DNA of 64,000 nt from Ceratothoa steindachneri (lineage: Eukaryota > Arthropoda > Malacostraca > Isopoda > Cymothoidae). The first letter of the stretch is position 1. Each line of letters begins with the position of its first letter. Below, one piece after another: positions 10,981 to 23,099 of this stretch. Position numbers and translations under genes: made by a program. The notes under the pieces were generated by a model. That model did not search any database, had not been told where the DNA came from, and saw only the letters and a list, made by a program, of their open reading frames with translations. The stretch spans positions 141,790,355 through 141,854,354 of the forward strand of contig OZ018324.1 of the NCBI GenBank assembly GCA_963969495.1, given 5' to 3'.

Positions 10981-13199
10981 TTTGATCATATTTTGTTTTC
11001 TTATTGAGTGTATTACCTCGGATTAACCATTCGAGGGAATAAAAGGGATTAAGCATCTATTTATTTAGGTATTAGGTCTTGACTTGTATTAACCGTTCTC
11101 ATGTTTTTTAAGTGACAATTCATGTAACTATATCCATATTAGTTGTCAGGTCTAGTTTTAACCCTTCTCAAGGCTATTGACTCTCATAGCCTGAATCGAC
11201 ATAGAGCAGTATGAAATTTTAGGAGTATTAACGTACTATTAATGCTCAATCACTTCTTAGTAACACTTCAGTTTGGAGTTAAATGTCACCTGTCATACTC
11301 TTTAGATGAGTAAAGAACCTTATCAATTTCTCTAAGTGTGAGTTCTAACCCTACCACTTGCTTGACTAGAAAAACGGTGAAATATTTATCTATCATGGTT
11401 TTCATAATAATTTTTGCTTTGCTCGTGAATTAATTTTGTTATTATCAATTTATTGTTCATATCCATTCTTTGCATGGTTGATTTTAATTTTGAGTGGTAT
11501 TTTCACTCAATGGTTAAGAATCTCTACCCTCTGATCCTTAGCAGTGGCACCCTATTCGAAATATAATTTTCTTACTGTTGATTTGTGTATATTCATGTTA
11601 GATAATGTAACTGACTGGAAATTTGTGTCGGTTTTCTTTTGCACTCATTTTCCTTTATTATTTTAAGATTTTATTCATTAAAGTCATAGTAATTCGTTTA
11701 TGAGAATATTATTTTTCATTATATTTCTTCATTTGGCTCTTGTTACTCTATAGACTGCTTCATTTTACTCGCTCTGAAGGGTTTTTTGATGCTTTCGGGG
11801 AAATTTTATTGTTTTAGGGGGTATAGCTTGACTGTTTTTATTGGTGCTATGTATACCTTATAATAGAAGTGGAGATACTAATGTTGATCAATTTTGATTT
11901 AAGGACGTTTGAGAGTTCTATGATTGGTAGGAGGCAAACAATCGCGCGTCATTGGAAGCTCGAGCAACATAAGTCGCACTGTGGATAAACTACTGTTAGG
12001 CAGGTAAGCTGCCAGGACATGATGAGCAAGACGTCCTCTTAGAGGACAACTAAAATTGTTTTAGTAAGTGTGCGCTGTATATTTATCACCTCAGTCATAT
12101 TTACTGCTTTTGCCTCAATGACTCTGTGCGAGTCCGGGCAATAATGCTTCTAGAGAAATTCCACAGACAGGCTGGTCATTTACCATTTCGGAAGAGCACC
12201 AAGCTTAGACTGGCCCGTACCGTCATGGGACCACCTTGGGGGATTGAGAAAAGAGAGTGCCCACCCTACTCTTATCCCAAGATAAAAAGAATAAGAATTA
12301 TGCACTATATTTTAGGATTCATAATTATCGATGACTATAAATGTTCCATATAAATCGAAATCAAGATAAACGGGGTGGTTTATGCTATACTTGGACGAAG
12401 AATTGAAGTTGGCACTATTAGGCGTGGGGAGAAAGTTACATATTGTAGAAGAGGTGGTGTTGGCAGAGTCCAATTTAGCCAAATAAAATCACAATTTTTT
12501 ATAGGTCGCGCGCTCAAATTAAAAGCAAAGAAAAATACATTCTTAATTGTTTTCCTCTATTATTAATACGAATAGAACGATAATATTTGGATAAGGTTAA
12601 CCTTCCTAAAATGAAAATCAATAAACGGAAGTACATCGAACAAATATATATATATTATATCGTCGATTTGTATTTCGGGAATTAGAAAAACAGAAAATTA
12701 AGTATGACTGGGCCAGACCATCGTGTGACATAGTCTGTCATCTGACATGGCATCCGTCTAACCACTTTAAACTAGGAAAGGGGTTCCTATTTACCACCTT
12801 ATATGCTGACATTGGGTAGTTCATCTTATATCCAGCAGGATGCTCTCTCTCCCTTATCCTTTCTAAGGTGTCAATCAATCTTATAGAGAAATAAAATTCT
12901 GCTTCTCTTTTATCTTTGGAAAATGAGTTTCGAGTTTCTTTTCTATCCTCATCCAAAGAGTTGCGCTTTGATGACACTCTAATTAAGCCAGCAGCATCAC
13001 TTCCATGTCTTTTCCTACGCAACGGACGCTTCACAACCAAAAACATCACCCAAATTCAACACTAAAGGACATAATGCTCCTGTAGGGAGAAGTTAAATAG
13101 GGATAAATACCCTTTGATGAGTAAATAGCGTCAGAGCACATTAGGCAATGCTCCAATTCTTTCTAATTAAACTTTGTCCCCGGCTTGAACTCTCCACTG
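10981..13199. other. Spacer with no assigned gene
   Basis: Mostly AT-rich. A mixed-composition part at 11,930-12,260 holds nothing I recognise. The minus-strand frame 13049-12738 (103 codons) is hydrophilic, with many Arg, Lys, Asp and Ser and no low-complexity bias, so a decayed exon or element ORF is possible. No family was recognised. Confidence 0.4.
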
Positions 13200-13701
13200 A
13201 TTTTTTTCTTTCAAGCTATACTGTGAAACATTTGGTATAGCTTAAAAATACTATTATAATTTGAATTATACTAAAAATGGGCTATGGTCTCATAGGTTAT
13301 GCTTTTATGACTTTCTCTGAATCGAATCAAACTTAACCTATATATGTAGTTTTAAACGCTGAATCAATGGGTATAGATATAAATAAGAAAATAATTGAAA
13401 TATTTTGAAAATAGGCCCATCGTCTGATAGGTTATGCTTTTATAACTTTCTCGGATTTAATAAAACTTACCCTACATATGTAGTTTGTATTTGCTGATTC
13501 CAGTGGTATATTTAGTAATAAGAAAATTTACATTATATTAAAAAAAAGGTGTATGGTCATACAGCTTAAGTCCATTGATTTTCTCCGAATAAAATAAAAC
13601 CTACCTTACATAGCTAGTTTATATTGCTGAATCTAGCGGTCTATTTAGAAAGATAAACATAATTTAAATTATAGTGGAATAGCTTATGGTCAGATAGGTT
13701 A
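13200..13701 (+). repeat. ~135-bp tandem repeat array, left part
   Basis: Nearly four diverged units repeat the words TATGGTC-GATAGGTTATGCTTTTAT-ACTTTCTC, ACCTACATATGTAGTTT and GCTGAATC-A-TGG. Unit anchors lie near 13277, 13412, 13547 and 13681, a period of ~135. The array stops in the middle of a unit exactly where the BEL LTR begins. The same repeat occurs reverse-complemented at 38870-39299. Confidence 0.85.
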
Positions 13702-14379
13702 TGAAAAACATCTAAAAAGTATATACAACCCTAAATGATTAGTTCTTAAAATTAAATTAAATTTCTTTTAACATCCTTTCAATAAATTAATGGAAGTCCT
13801 AATTTATGCAATGGAGGAGTTGGTTAACGGTGAATGGGCCCGCTGCTTCCGCTTGGTCAGGGGCAAAGCCGATTTGCCCTAAAACAAATAAATGTCGACA
13901 ATGTTAGTGACGTCATAAGAAAGATATCTTGGGCAATGGAAAAATGTGCCGTTGTTATTATTGATGTCGACGCCAACTACGACTGTCAAAACCAAACACA
14001 ACAAATTTCGGTGAAGTCAAAACACTGATAAAAAGTTTCATGTGGAAATCATGAATATCAGTACCGCGAAAAACATATTGACTCAAAATAAAACTAAACA
14101 TGATGCCAGGGTCTAACACCTCGAACAGTAACGAAGACATCAAGCACTCGCAAAACGTAAGTAGGCTTAACTCGATACCATTCCTTTTAATTGCCTTTGG
14201 GACTACTGTTGAGGTAGGACTAAAACTAATATTACTTATTTTTATATTATAAACTGGAGTTTGTAGGCCTTGTATCTTTAGCTAATTTTTATAGAGGCTG
14301 ACATTTCAGCTGTTCCTTCCAGGTCATTATCTCAGGGGTGAAACTTTGTGTTGAGTGAGACCCGAAGGTGAAAATTTCA
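13702..14379 (+). repeat. BEL/Pao 5' LTR
   Basis: About 678 bases starting TGAAAAACATC and ending AAAATTTCA. It aligns along its length with the reverse complement of 39300-39966, including the GCCCGCTGCTTCCGCTTGG block and the TGTCGACAATGTTAGTGACGTC block. Its left neighbour is the ~135-bp repeat, cut at ATAGGTTA. Exact ends are uncertain by a few bases because TG and CA were used as guides. Confidence 0.8.
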
Positions 14380-14680
14380 AATTGGTAGCCCGTGTGGGGA
14401 ACGCCTAGAATAGGTTATTTCTCCATATTTTCTTTAATTTATTTTAAAGGTATTTAGTTTGTCAAATTAAACCCAACCTTTGTCAAATTTGATTAATAAC
14501 CTAGGCAAAACCAGTTTATTGCAGAAGTTTGTTCTGGGCATAAAGTTAGTTTGTTTTGAAGCATAATAGTTTCATTAGCCTGGAAATAATTAAGTTTTCA
14601 TTACGCTAACTTTGACTTAGTCTATTATAGCTTTAAGGCAGTAATTTGTATTTGATTTAGTTGCACATTTTTCTAGACTT

Positions 14681-16100
14681 ATGGGTAATGAAAAGCAACA
14701 AAAGCTTCTAGACTCTTTAAAAAGAAAAAGAGCTGATCGTAAGCAAGTTAAAAGTGCAAATTTACAACACAATTAAAAGTAAGAAAAACTTATCAGAACA
14801 GGATTTCAAACTAACATTAAATTCAATTGAGAGGTCTAAAGAGGCCATTTTGTTCTTAGACGAGGAAATTCTTGCTCAAGCAAAAGACATGTCTCTGGAA
14901 GGAAAAATAATTTCTGATATGTATTTAAGGCAAGAGCAGGAATTAATCACTATTGAAATTTTTGTGACGACCTTAAGTCAAATCTTGTTCTCATATCTCA
15001 ACAAAAGGTGTCCAATACCAACCAATCTTTTTGACATGCTCTTAAAACCACTTCCAACTCCTTTTAAGTACATGATATTTTTTTAAAGCAAGAGCAGGAA
15101 TTAATCACTATTGAAAGTTTTTGTTACGACCTTAAGTCAAATCTTGTTTTCATATCTCAACAAAAGGTTTCCAATACCATCCAATCTTTCCTTTATGCTC
15201 TTTAAACTAATTTCACCTCCTTTTCAGTACATGAATAAAAAGAAATTAAAGCTTAATTACCCACTATTCAACTACCTTACTTTGAAAACGATAATTCAAA
15301 ATTTCAATCTTTCCTTGAAAATATTTAACTCCTTGATGGGTAGTAATGATTACATTGCTGAAGTTGACAAATTTAGCTATCTCTCAAACTATTTAAAGGG
15401 TCCTGCTGTAAAATTGGTTAAAACATAACCACCAGTGGATGGATTCTATGGGGTAGCTATTGAGTTCATAAAACTAAATTATGAAAATTAGGAAGAAATT
15501 GCTAATGATTTAGCTCTTAAGTTAAAGATATACGTGTACCAAAGAATGAGGACCACGACATTTCCCTTTCTATTGCTAATTTGAATCAATTATGGGTCAG
15601 CCAAGTAATCAAGATATCGACTTACAACATTCTGCTTAGTTTAGTCAAGAAATTGTTTTTAATGTTCTTCCCATCCCAATCAAGGAGATTTTTCAAGGAA
15701 AGTCTAATCAAATCTATCCTTCAATTAAGGTATTGAGAGAAGACTTTCCAACAGTGCTATCTTTCTACAAGAGATGTAAGCCAAAACCTTTACCTCAACC
15801 TAAAATAAATGACAAACATAAGCATATTTCTCCATCTTCACCTAGATGACCTAGACAAGTAAGCACAACAGAATCACATCTGCCTGCAAAGGTACCTACT
15901 TTGCATAGTTTTAATATATCTACAACAGAATATGAAAACCTTAGGAATTTTTGTTCAGCTAATGATCATAGTTCTTTTAAATGTTCTACTTATGATAGTT
16001 TTCCTAAATAACTCCATATTTGCAAAAGGTGTTTAGGTGTTGGTCATATAAGGATTGAGGGTAAAACAAAATTAAAATACACTAGCACGATTTTTAATAG
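14681..16100 (+). pseudogene. BEL/Pao gag
   Basis: An ATG at 14681 opens a Lys-rich start (MGNEKQQKLLDSLKRKRADR) in the frame context expected for a gag N-terminus. Frames then switch (14754-15086, 15111-15428). The second carries the DUF1759-like core of BEL gag: a YLTLKTIIQNFN stretch, FNSLMGSND, then VDKFSYLSNYLKGPAVKLV. Stops follow, with recognisable but broken continuation to ~15,800 and a possible remnant of the Cys-containing knuckle region near 16015-16035. A 158-bp tandem duplication disrupts it. Gag would form the particle core. Confidence 0.78.
14931..15240 (+). repeat. 158-bp tandem duplication within gag
   Basis: The segment starting CAAGAGCAGGAATTAATCAC at 14931 recurs at 15089 with scattered differences, ending near 15240. 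A period of 158 is not a multiple of three, so it shifts the gag frame. It arose after or during decay of the element and has itself diverged. Confidence 0.85.
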
Positions 16101-16119
16101 TTCGGATCACGTAACACCT

Positions 16120-16649
16120 ATGTGTAACCAGTGTAACCTAGATCAAGTACAGAAAACAAACCTAAAAAAGACATTTAAACCTAACTTAAAATCCATTAAT
16201 TGTCACATTTTTGCTAATGAAGTAGGCAACAGCTCAAATATACTTTTACTTACTGTGACTTTGGAGTTTGAGGAAAAGTTTGGGCCTATTGTTGAGGTCA
16301 GATCTCTTATAGATCTTTGCTCTCAACAAACTTTTATCTCTAGATCCATGGAAGATACTCTAGCTATAGACACTATTTCTGATTAACAACAACTTATTAT
16401 TTCATCATTTTTAGAAATTGACCATATAGTAAAGAAATTTGACTCTGTTTAGTTAAAATTTCACATTAACAATAACTCTATTAAATTAAGCGCTGTTGTC
16501 ATTGACAAATTTGAATTAGAGAAAATGGTGATTCCAGGCCTTCTCCAGACAATAAAATAACTTAAAAAATATTTTACACTCGCAGATGAACATATTAACA
16601 CTATAGATGGTTTTTCCATGCTCCTAGAAGCTGAGAATATTAATTTCAT
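16120..16649 (+). pseudogene. BEL/Pao aspartic protease (DUF1758-like), truncated
   Basis: The open part 16120-16386 contains LLLTVTLEFEE followed by VEVRSLIDLCSQQTFIS, the position and shape of the BEL protease active site, which normally reads LLDSGSQ.SFI. Asp is kept but the SG pair reads LC, so activity is unlikely. After one stop the frame continues with a KFHINNNSIKLSAVVIDKF strand and a DGFSMLLEAENINFI end near 16649, where similarity to BEL stops abruptly and minus-strand LINE sequence begins. Confidence 0.72.
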
Positions 16650-16668
16650 AAAAATAGGATAAATGCGT
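16640..16668. other. Inferred left inversion breakpoint
   Basis: Plus-strand BEL protease sequence ends at about 16649; minus-strand LINE RT sequence ends at about 16650 from the other side. Reversing the segment from here to about 43,315 restores the reading order of both elements. See the finding on the inversion. Confidence 0.65.
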
Positions 16669-18040
16669 AAAAGGATTTTATAACAGCGTCTTTATTACCT
16701 AATGCCCTGAAGAACTTACGAAGAAATTCAGTTTTTTGTGTGTAATAGAGAAAGCCATAGATCTTAGATGCTTGGAAAATTTAGGGTTATCATCTATCAC
16801 AACATTCAAGAGTTTATGGGAGCAAGAGACCATCAAAGAAGACTCACAGAGAAACAAGAGTGAATGAGGAGGGTAATGAGTCTTCGATCTACTAACAATT
16901 ATAGATTTTGTCTTGCTTGGGTTTAGTTTCAAGCCCCATTTACAACTCCACGATTGTATTCTAAAAAGGTCTCTATTCAGGGAATCAGACCCAGAAGCAT
17001 GAACACTAGGAGAATTAACTGAGGCTTACCAGATACTATCATAAAAATTCTACTTTGTGGGAGGCCCAATGAAATCGGTTCAAAAGAGCTAGGAATTCCA
17101 TCAACTAAAACACGCTGCTGACGGCCAGAAAATTTTTTTGAAATACATTGATAGTTGACCCACCAATACCCACCAATTGCAACTTATACAATAAAAACTT
17201 AGGATTCACTTAATTAAAAAGTAGAACTAAAATTGATGGAAATAACCTTAGCCTCAGAGAGAGCATGCAAAGAGGATGGAAGATCATTGGTCAATACCTA
17301 TATGCAATCAGTAGTGCTAAGAATATTTCTGAAAACAAATTGTATAGCAGGCAATAAATTTTTGGAAATCACAAACTTGTAGGAGAGGATCCCTTAAGAA
17401 TTAGAGAAACATTGGCAGTTCTTCAGGTCACTGGGAAACTACCAGAGGACAAAAGACTTCTGAATATCTTCGGAAGATTAGGAGCTAGATGCTCTGATAA
17501 AGCTTTCAGAAAAAAAGGAAATATTTCATTTGGATCAGTACCACAGAATGAATCCAAATCATCCAAATAATATTTTAATTCTGAGGACAACGTCAAAATA
17601 TGAGAGTTCTGGATTAGAATAACAAGTTTATGTATAACTTTGCTTTCTCCGAAACAAAGAGGACAAAAATTCAGCCCGTACAGATGAGTCAGAAGTCACT
17701 GTTCCATTTTCCATTTGAATGGGTTGTAATGCGAAATCAATTCTCAAAAGAAAATTCCTGAAAGTGTACCATCCTATTTGTGCTGGGGATGCTTTGGTCA
17801 GAATTTCACGTAAATTACTATTATATTCTATGTGTCAATCAGCAAAAACAGAGTGAGCGTAAGATCTACGTGTCAAATAATTTTCCTATAACAATCTAGA
17901 TTTATTACGAGAGCAGAGGTCATAAGCAGATTGCTTCTCTTTGTATGCCATTCTACAATCATCAGTGAATCACACGTTGTCTTTTAATCTACATCTTATG
18001 ATCTTATTAGGACTTCTACAGTTTATTGTTTATTACCTTG
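16650..18040 (-). pseudogene. Jockey-like LINE: pre-RT linker and reverse transcriptase, 5'-truncated
   Basis: Read on the minus strand from ~18,000 the order is that of a Jockey-type ORF2: a FTDDCRMAYKEKQSAYDLCSR block and a YTFRNF segment; a GTDPNEIFPFFLKAL-HLAPNLPKIFRSLLSSGSFP block with TANV and KGSSP near 17,390-17,560; the FLSDRRQ.V-VDG-like strand as GRQQRVLVDGIPSS near 17,110; SLNRDLFRI and WGLKLNPSKTKSIIVSRSKT near 16,850-16,960; then thumb sequence to about 16650. The LINE FSAAFD and FADD catalytic blocks are eroded or lost. EN is absent (5' truncation at ~18,040). It stops at the thumb-to-tail border; the tail lies at 43318-43950. Confidence 0.85.
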
Positions 18041-18539
18041 AGAATAAAAGCAACAGAATAAAAAACTATTAGAAAAATCTGCATATATGTACTCGTACGT
18101 ATATTTCAATATAATTTAATACGATTTTGTACCTATATATAGACGCAGGTTTATGTGAGATTTATAACCTGCATTTTTCTCTCCTGAACTTCCCGTCTTA
18201 CTCATTATTTTTTTAAAATAATATCTACTTAATTTCCCGCCTTGAAGATGAATTTAATTTCTCTCTTAGCCATTTTTCCTCCCAGAATTGCTTGATACAT
18301 AGACAGAATGATGTTTATGAAAAAGCTCACAAAGTAACACTAGCCTCTAGATAATTTTAACCAACCAACAATGAAAAAATGAAAGCATATTTTGGGTGCT
18401 TCCCGCCTTCGGTACAAATGCCTTTTCAATGAATTTATGCATGAAAAATATAACATTTAACATAGTAGAGAAATGAGAGCTTATCCAATAAGCATAAATA
18501 GGAATAGCTAAATAATTACAATTTTTACCCGCGTGCTAG
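18041..18539. other. AT-rich spacer
   Basis: No gene or repeat end recognised between the LINE truncation point and the start of the tandem-repeat element. Confidence 0.5.
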
Positions 18540-19160
18540 TCTAGTCACGAACGACTCTAATCTCACTATTTCGGTCGGTCGATTCCCATTTTGCTTTTAA
18601 TTTTCTTTGTAATAACATTGTAACTATTCAGCCGATTCTAAGAAAGTTTGAATCCCTTATGTTGTTTTAAATTCTCTTTCAAATGATATAATTGCCAAAG
18701 TACTCCCGAAGATAGTCAGGAAATTATATTTTTTTGCAATAACATCATAACTCTTCGGCTGGTTTTAACGAAATTTAAAACCCTTATGTTGTATAACATT
18801 CTAGTTTCAATTATATAATTGTCAAGGTCCTCCAAAAGGTAGCCCTTGAATTATTTTGTTTTGCCAAAAACATCATATCTATTTGTCTGATTCTAACAAA
18901 ATTTAAAAATCTTATGTTGTTTAACATTCTCTTTCGACTAATATAATTGTTCAAATCATGTTAAGGTTAGCGCTGGAATTATTTCGTTTGGGATATAACA
19001 TCATAACTACTCGGCCGATTCTAACAAATTGGAAGCCCTAGTGTTGTTTTACATTTTCTTTCGAATGATAGAATTGCCAAAGTCCTCCCAAGTTAGTTAA
19101 GGAATTATTAAAAGCTTTGTATGTCGTAAGGACATAAATCAGAATAACTGAAGGCATGCG
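18540..19160 (+). repeat. Dispersed repeat with four ~128-bp tandem units, copy A
   Basis: Four units start near 18610, 18738, 18866 and 18993. Each has ATAACATCATAACTATTCGG, CCGATTCTAACAAAATTT, CTTATGTTGTTTTACATTCTC, ATAATATAATTGCCAAAG and a final GGAATTATTTTGTTTTGGC. The sequences outside the array (GTGCTAGTCTAGTC..GGTCGGTCGATTCCC on the left; GTAAG-ACATAAATCAGAA..TTTAGTCAGCAG on the right) also match 49000-49530, so the unit that spread includes flanks and is not a plain satellite. Confidence 0.8.
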
Positions 19161-20950
19161 TCATTTTAGTCAGCAGAAAAGATAAATAAATTTAGTATTG
19201 TGTGTAATGAGAAAACCACCAGAATCCTTTTTAATGTTAGTGAAAATATCAATACGTTTATAATATAAATTATTTTTAAAAATATATTTGCTATATTTAA
19301 TAATAGAATTAGCGTCATTCCAATTTAGTTTATGATTATAGTTAAAAAGCAACATAAATATGTGGATTATTAAGTATGGTTACCTACCTAGATGGTAAAG
19401 ATTCGTTTCAACACAAATTTTCAAATGAATTTAAAAATGTGATTTCCTTATGCAGTCTTTTTTGGATCTGACACTCTTTTTCCCCGGAAATACATACTTT
19501 TCCGATAATCGACTAAGGTTTCATGACAGAAAAAGTATCTATTTCCACTGAAAACGAATTTAAGATCTGAAAAGTACACACAAAATTGCATAACAAAAAC
19601 ACATTTAAAATCATTTAAAGTTCCAGAAGCAGACCTAACCTAATAAAAACAGAGAGAAATTTTTAAAAAAACTCATCTTATTTCTCTTGAAATTCCTGCT
19701 GATACTTGTAATGCGGGCATTAGAAATCCAGGTGCCCTCAAACACACTAACCAAAATTTTCACACAGCCAAATAAATTATGATCATGTCTAAATCTACAA
19801 AAACAGCGGGATGCAGGGTATGTAATATCTCGCAGGATTACATTGTAAACCCTATTTCTTTCGAAAGCCTGACAATCCTCATCAAAAACTTCTCCTTTTG
19901 GTTGGTATTTCGACCTAGCACAGCCACCACACGACATTATACCTTACGAACTGAAAAAACGGACATTCGCGAATCCTCCGAAATATACGAAAATCTAACT
20001 GCCAGAGAGAGTCAAAGAGAAAGCGAGTCACGCAGATAGAGGATAAGGAGTGCATCAAAAGCGAAGAACATTCCATTGGAACCTTTCGGTAAACTTCCGG
20101 AGCGATTTCGAAGTCAGTCTTGAACTCGGACACCTTTTAGCGATATGGCGTTAAAACGATCGCTGCCGTGTCTTTGGGACAGAGTCTAAATTGCTTCCGC
20201 CTGCAAACAAAAGAACTTCCGTTGGAGTTGGATATATTCTCCAGCCCGGAAATAATCAAAGGGTTGTTCTCAGAGTATTTGTGAGGCAAGCTCTATCCAC
20301 CTTGATTTCACGCAAGCAAGATTTATGCTTTGGTCACGCAGTACTCTCACACTACTAACGCAGCATCTTCAGAGGCCATTGGAATCATCCAAGAACACTT
20401 CTCGAGCGAGAGCACGGCACCCTACGGGCTTGCAGGAAGAAAGCATTATTTGGAACGACGGAGATCAAGGACGAAGGACTCAGTCAAGAATAACACGCTT
20501 AGCTATGCTTCTCCAAGAAGAATACTCCCCCGAGCGAGTACCCGAGATCTCCTGCAGAAAATCGTAAGCCATTACATTTTCTTTTATATCATCGAAGAGG
20601 CGTGACGCTCTCTGACCGCAAGACTCACTTCAGATTCTCCTCTCAATCCTTCTCGGGTAATTATTGTGACTTGTACGGCTCAGACAATATCTTTCTTTGT
20701 AAATTCAATTCAATTTTCTTTTGCCATACGATTAACGTAATTGTTAAAGTGTATCCTTCTTGTCAATCTCATTTGTTGTTTGCATAGTATTAAAGATCAT
20801 TTTGTTTCGCTTGTATGTATCCTATAACCAATTGAAGCCTATTGAAATAGTATCGAATTCGGCCAATATTAGAATTTACACTCATCTTTAATTCCAGCGC
20901 ACCTAAGAGGGAGACATTTCCCTATATTTGTTTGTCGCCCCCTTCCCCCA
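19161..20950. other. Mixed block, possible LTR or untranslated exon; unassigned
   Basis: AT-rich to ~19,600, then clearly GC-richer at 19,950-20,680. A 100-codon minus-strand frame (19937-19635) starts MSCGGCARSKYQPKGEVFDEDC and is not low complexity; a GTTAGT donor-like site at about 19,755 on that strand could end a short exon. Plus-strand frames at 20325-20605 show no known motif. An ATTAAA and GT-rich sequence at ~20,790-20,820 would suit the end of an LTR. I cannot choose between LTR and host exon. Confidence 0.3.
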
Positions 20951-23090
20951 CATCTAGGGATGGCAGCAAAGGTCATGGAGTACTACCTGATCCTAAAACA
21001 ATAATGAAGAATGCTATTGGTTATACGCCAAAAGACGCATGCGCAGATCACCTGCATATATAACAAAGCCTTGCAATTTGCTAACTAGTCAGGCCAAAAC
21101 ATTAAAGCAATAGGGTAAATGGCAAAGAATGATTTATATTTCGCATAGTAAAAATAGTTTTCGAAAGTGAATATCTACTTTATTATTTAGTTCCAGAATT
21201 TATAAGTGACATCGGTGAGCATGATTTTTATGTCTTTAAAATTTAAAAAAATAGGAATTGTGTTAAAAAATTCTTATCTACCTTGATTTGTCAATTTGGT
21301 TTGAACTGGAAAGATTAACACAAGGATAATTGGGAAGTATAACTAATACTTAACATTTTATTTATTTAAAAAGTGCGGAGGAAAGGATTCGAAATCAAAG
21401 CTTTAACATAAGTTAGTCCAGGTAATATTTGTGGCTTTCATCTTAATAATATTATCACTGATTAGGAAAGGCTTTTTAAGGCTATGGCTTCACAAAACTT
21501 TTAAGAAATATTAGGGATTTTTTACATTAAGACATTTTTAAAAAGTTGACCTTATTCTGGATTAGTTCATCTTTAAGAGAGTTTCTAACGCTGTAGCCTT
21601 CTTTAAGATTACCATTTTTCTAAGGAGTATTTATATTTTTATAAGCCGATTCGGATGAAATATCTTTGGGGGGCAATCTTACATGTTTCTTCTTCAATCA
21701 AAGTTTATCTTTATTTTGATATTTTTTTCAATTGCAAACAAGAATAATGAAAGTTATCACTCCATCATAATTAGTAATGAACTCAATCTAGGTACATTTT
21801 TATTCTATAGAAGAACTCTTGTAATCGTATTAGAAATCACAAAACTTCAATCTTAAGTTAAAGGATAAATTTATCATGAATACGCCTTCCTAGCACAATT
21901 ATTCTGTTGGCAAAGGTAATGATTCTAATGGATTTTTTTCCCTATAAGGTCAGGATCTAGTATGATATTGTTGAACTTCCTAATATCTCTGAAGACCTTA
22001 TGAAGTGAAAAGTATTTGATGTTGCATAATATATTTCCTCTCGTAAGTGACACTTTAGAACAATTATCCTATACAAACAGGACATTAGACTTGTTTTTCC
22101 CTTCTAGGTCTGTGTCACTCGTCCTAGATTGATAAATAATGTGGCTGTAAAATAACTGGATTGCCATAGGCCATGATAAAATAGAACTTTATACAAATTG
22201 TTTCAGATATTCTAAGTAAATCAGAACTTCAATGGAAATTATCTAAAAAAAAGAATGTTAAATACAATCTTCCTACTATCTGGAAAAACTAGGAAACCTA
22301 AACAGTCAAATCAACAAATAAATTTCATCGTTTACTCATGAATATCGTATTACAGTGAAAACAATCTCTTAAGAATCTACTCTATATAACATAGTATCGA
22401 AGAAAATATGTTACGAAGGAATACATCTAAAGACTGCCTTTTATTTTTTCATCCTGTTTGCTGGTCAAAATTGATGAAAGTCCAATGCATTGCACTGTCA
22501 GGACATATTGTTTTTTTGGTTAAAAATCTGTTATTTGAAGTCATTTTAACTCGTTTTAATTAAAGCTAACTGCTGAATTTAAAATACCATTATTATGACT
22601 AGACAAGGTTATATTTTGAAAATATAAAAGTTGGGGAAGACTTCAGGACACATGTTGTTCTGGTACAACTTGGGCTTGTATAGGTACACATAAAATTTTA
22701 ACTAGATCGGATAAGATAATAAGATCTATCAGAGGGACACGTTCTTCTCTCCTAGGCCATTATTGATGTGACGATGGCAGTCAGTCAGGTGTGGATTGGC
22801 CAATGGAAGTGTTTGTTTAGTGTCTAGAGGTTACCAATTTCTTCTTTCCTTTGGTGATAAATTGGTACGAATATTACCTATAGTTTGGGAAAGAGAAAGT
22901 TATCATTTTTAGTCGCGACCACTAAAAAAAAAGAGAAATTCAATATTTCCATGTTCCTTTCACTGGTGCGATGGTTCCTATTAGCAAACAGTCGTGGTTT
23001 ATCGGTTACCTGGAGGAGAACACCACTTGGAGCCGTCTACCCTCAAAGAGCCAAGTGCTCCGAAAATTCTAATTCCACCACGGTCCGGAA
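20951..23090. other. AT-rich spacer, no gene seen
   Basis: Stops occur in all frames and I recognise no protein motif or terminal repeat. A short inverted repeat built from TACCAATTT and AAATTGGTA lies near 22,828-22,868 and is probably incidental. Confidence 0.5.
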
Positions 23091-23099
23091 CAGAATCCA

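Larger units (their letters stand above)
13702..16649 (+). mobile_element. BEL/Pao retrotransposon, 5' half
   Basis: The order is LTR (13702-14379), a possible primer-binding region TTGGTAGCCCGTGTGGGG at about 14381-14398, gag from 14681, and a protease-like domain to about 16649. RT, RNase H, integrase and the 3' LTR do not follow; a minus-strand LINE starts at once. The missing 3' half is found inverted at 39300-43313. Many stops and frameshifts mark it as long dead. Confidence 0.82.
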
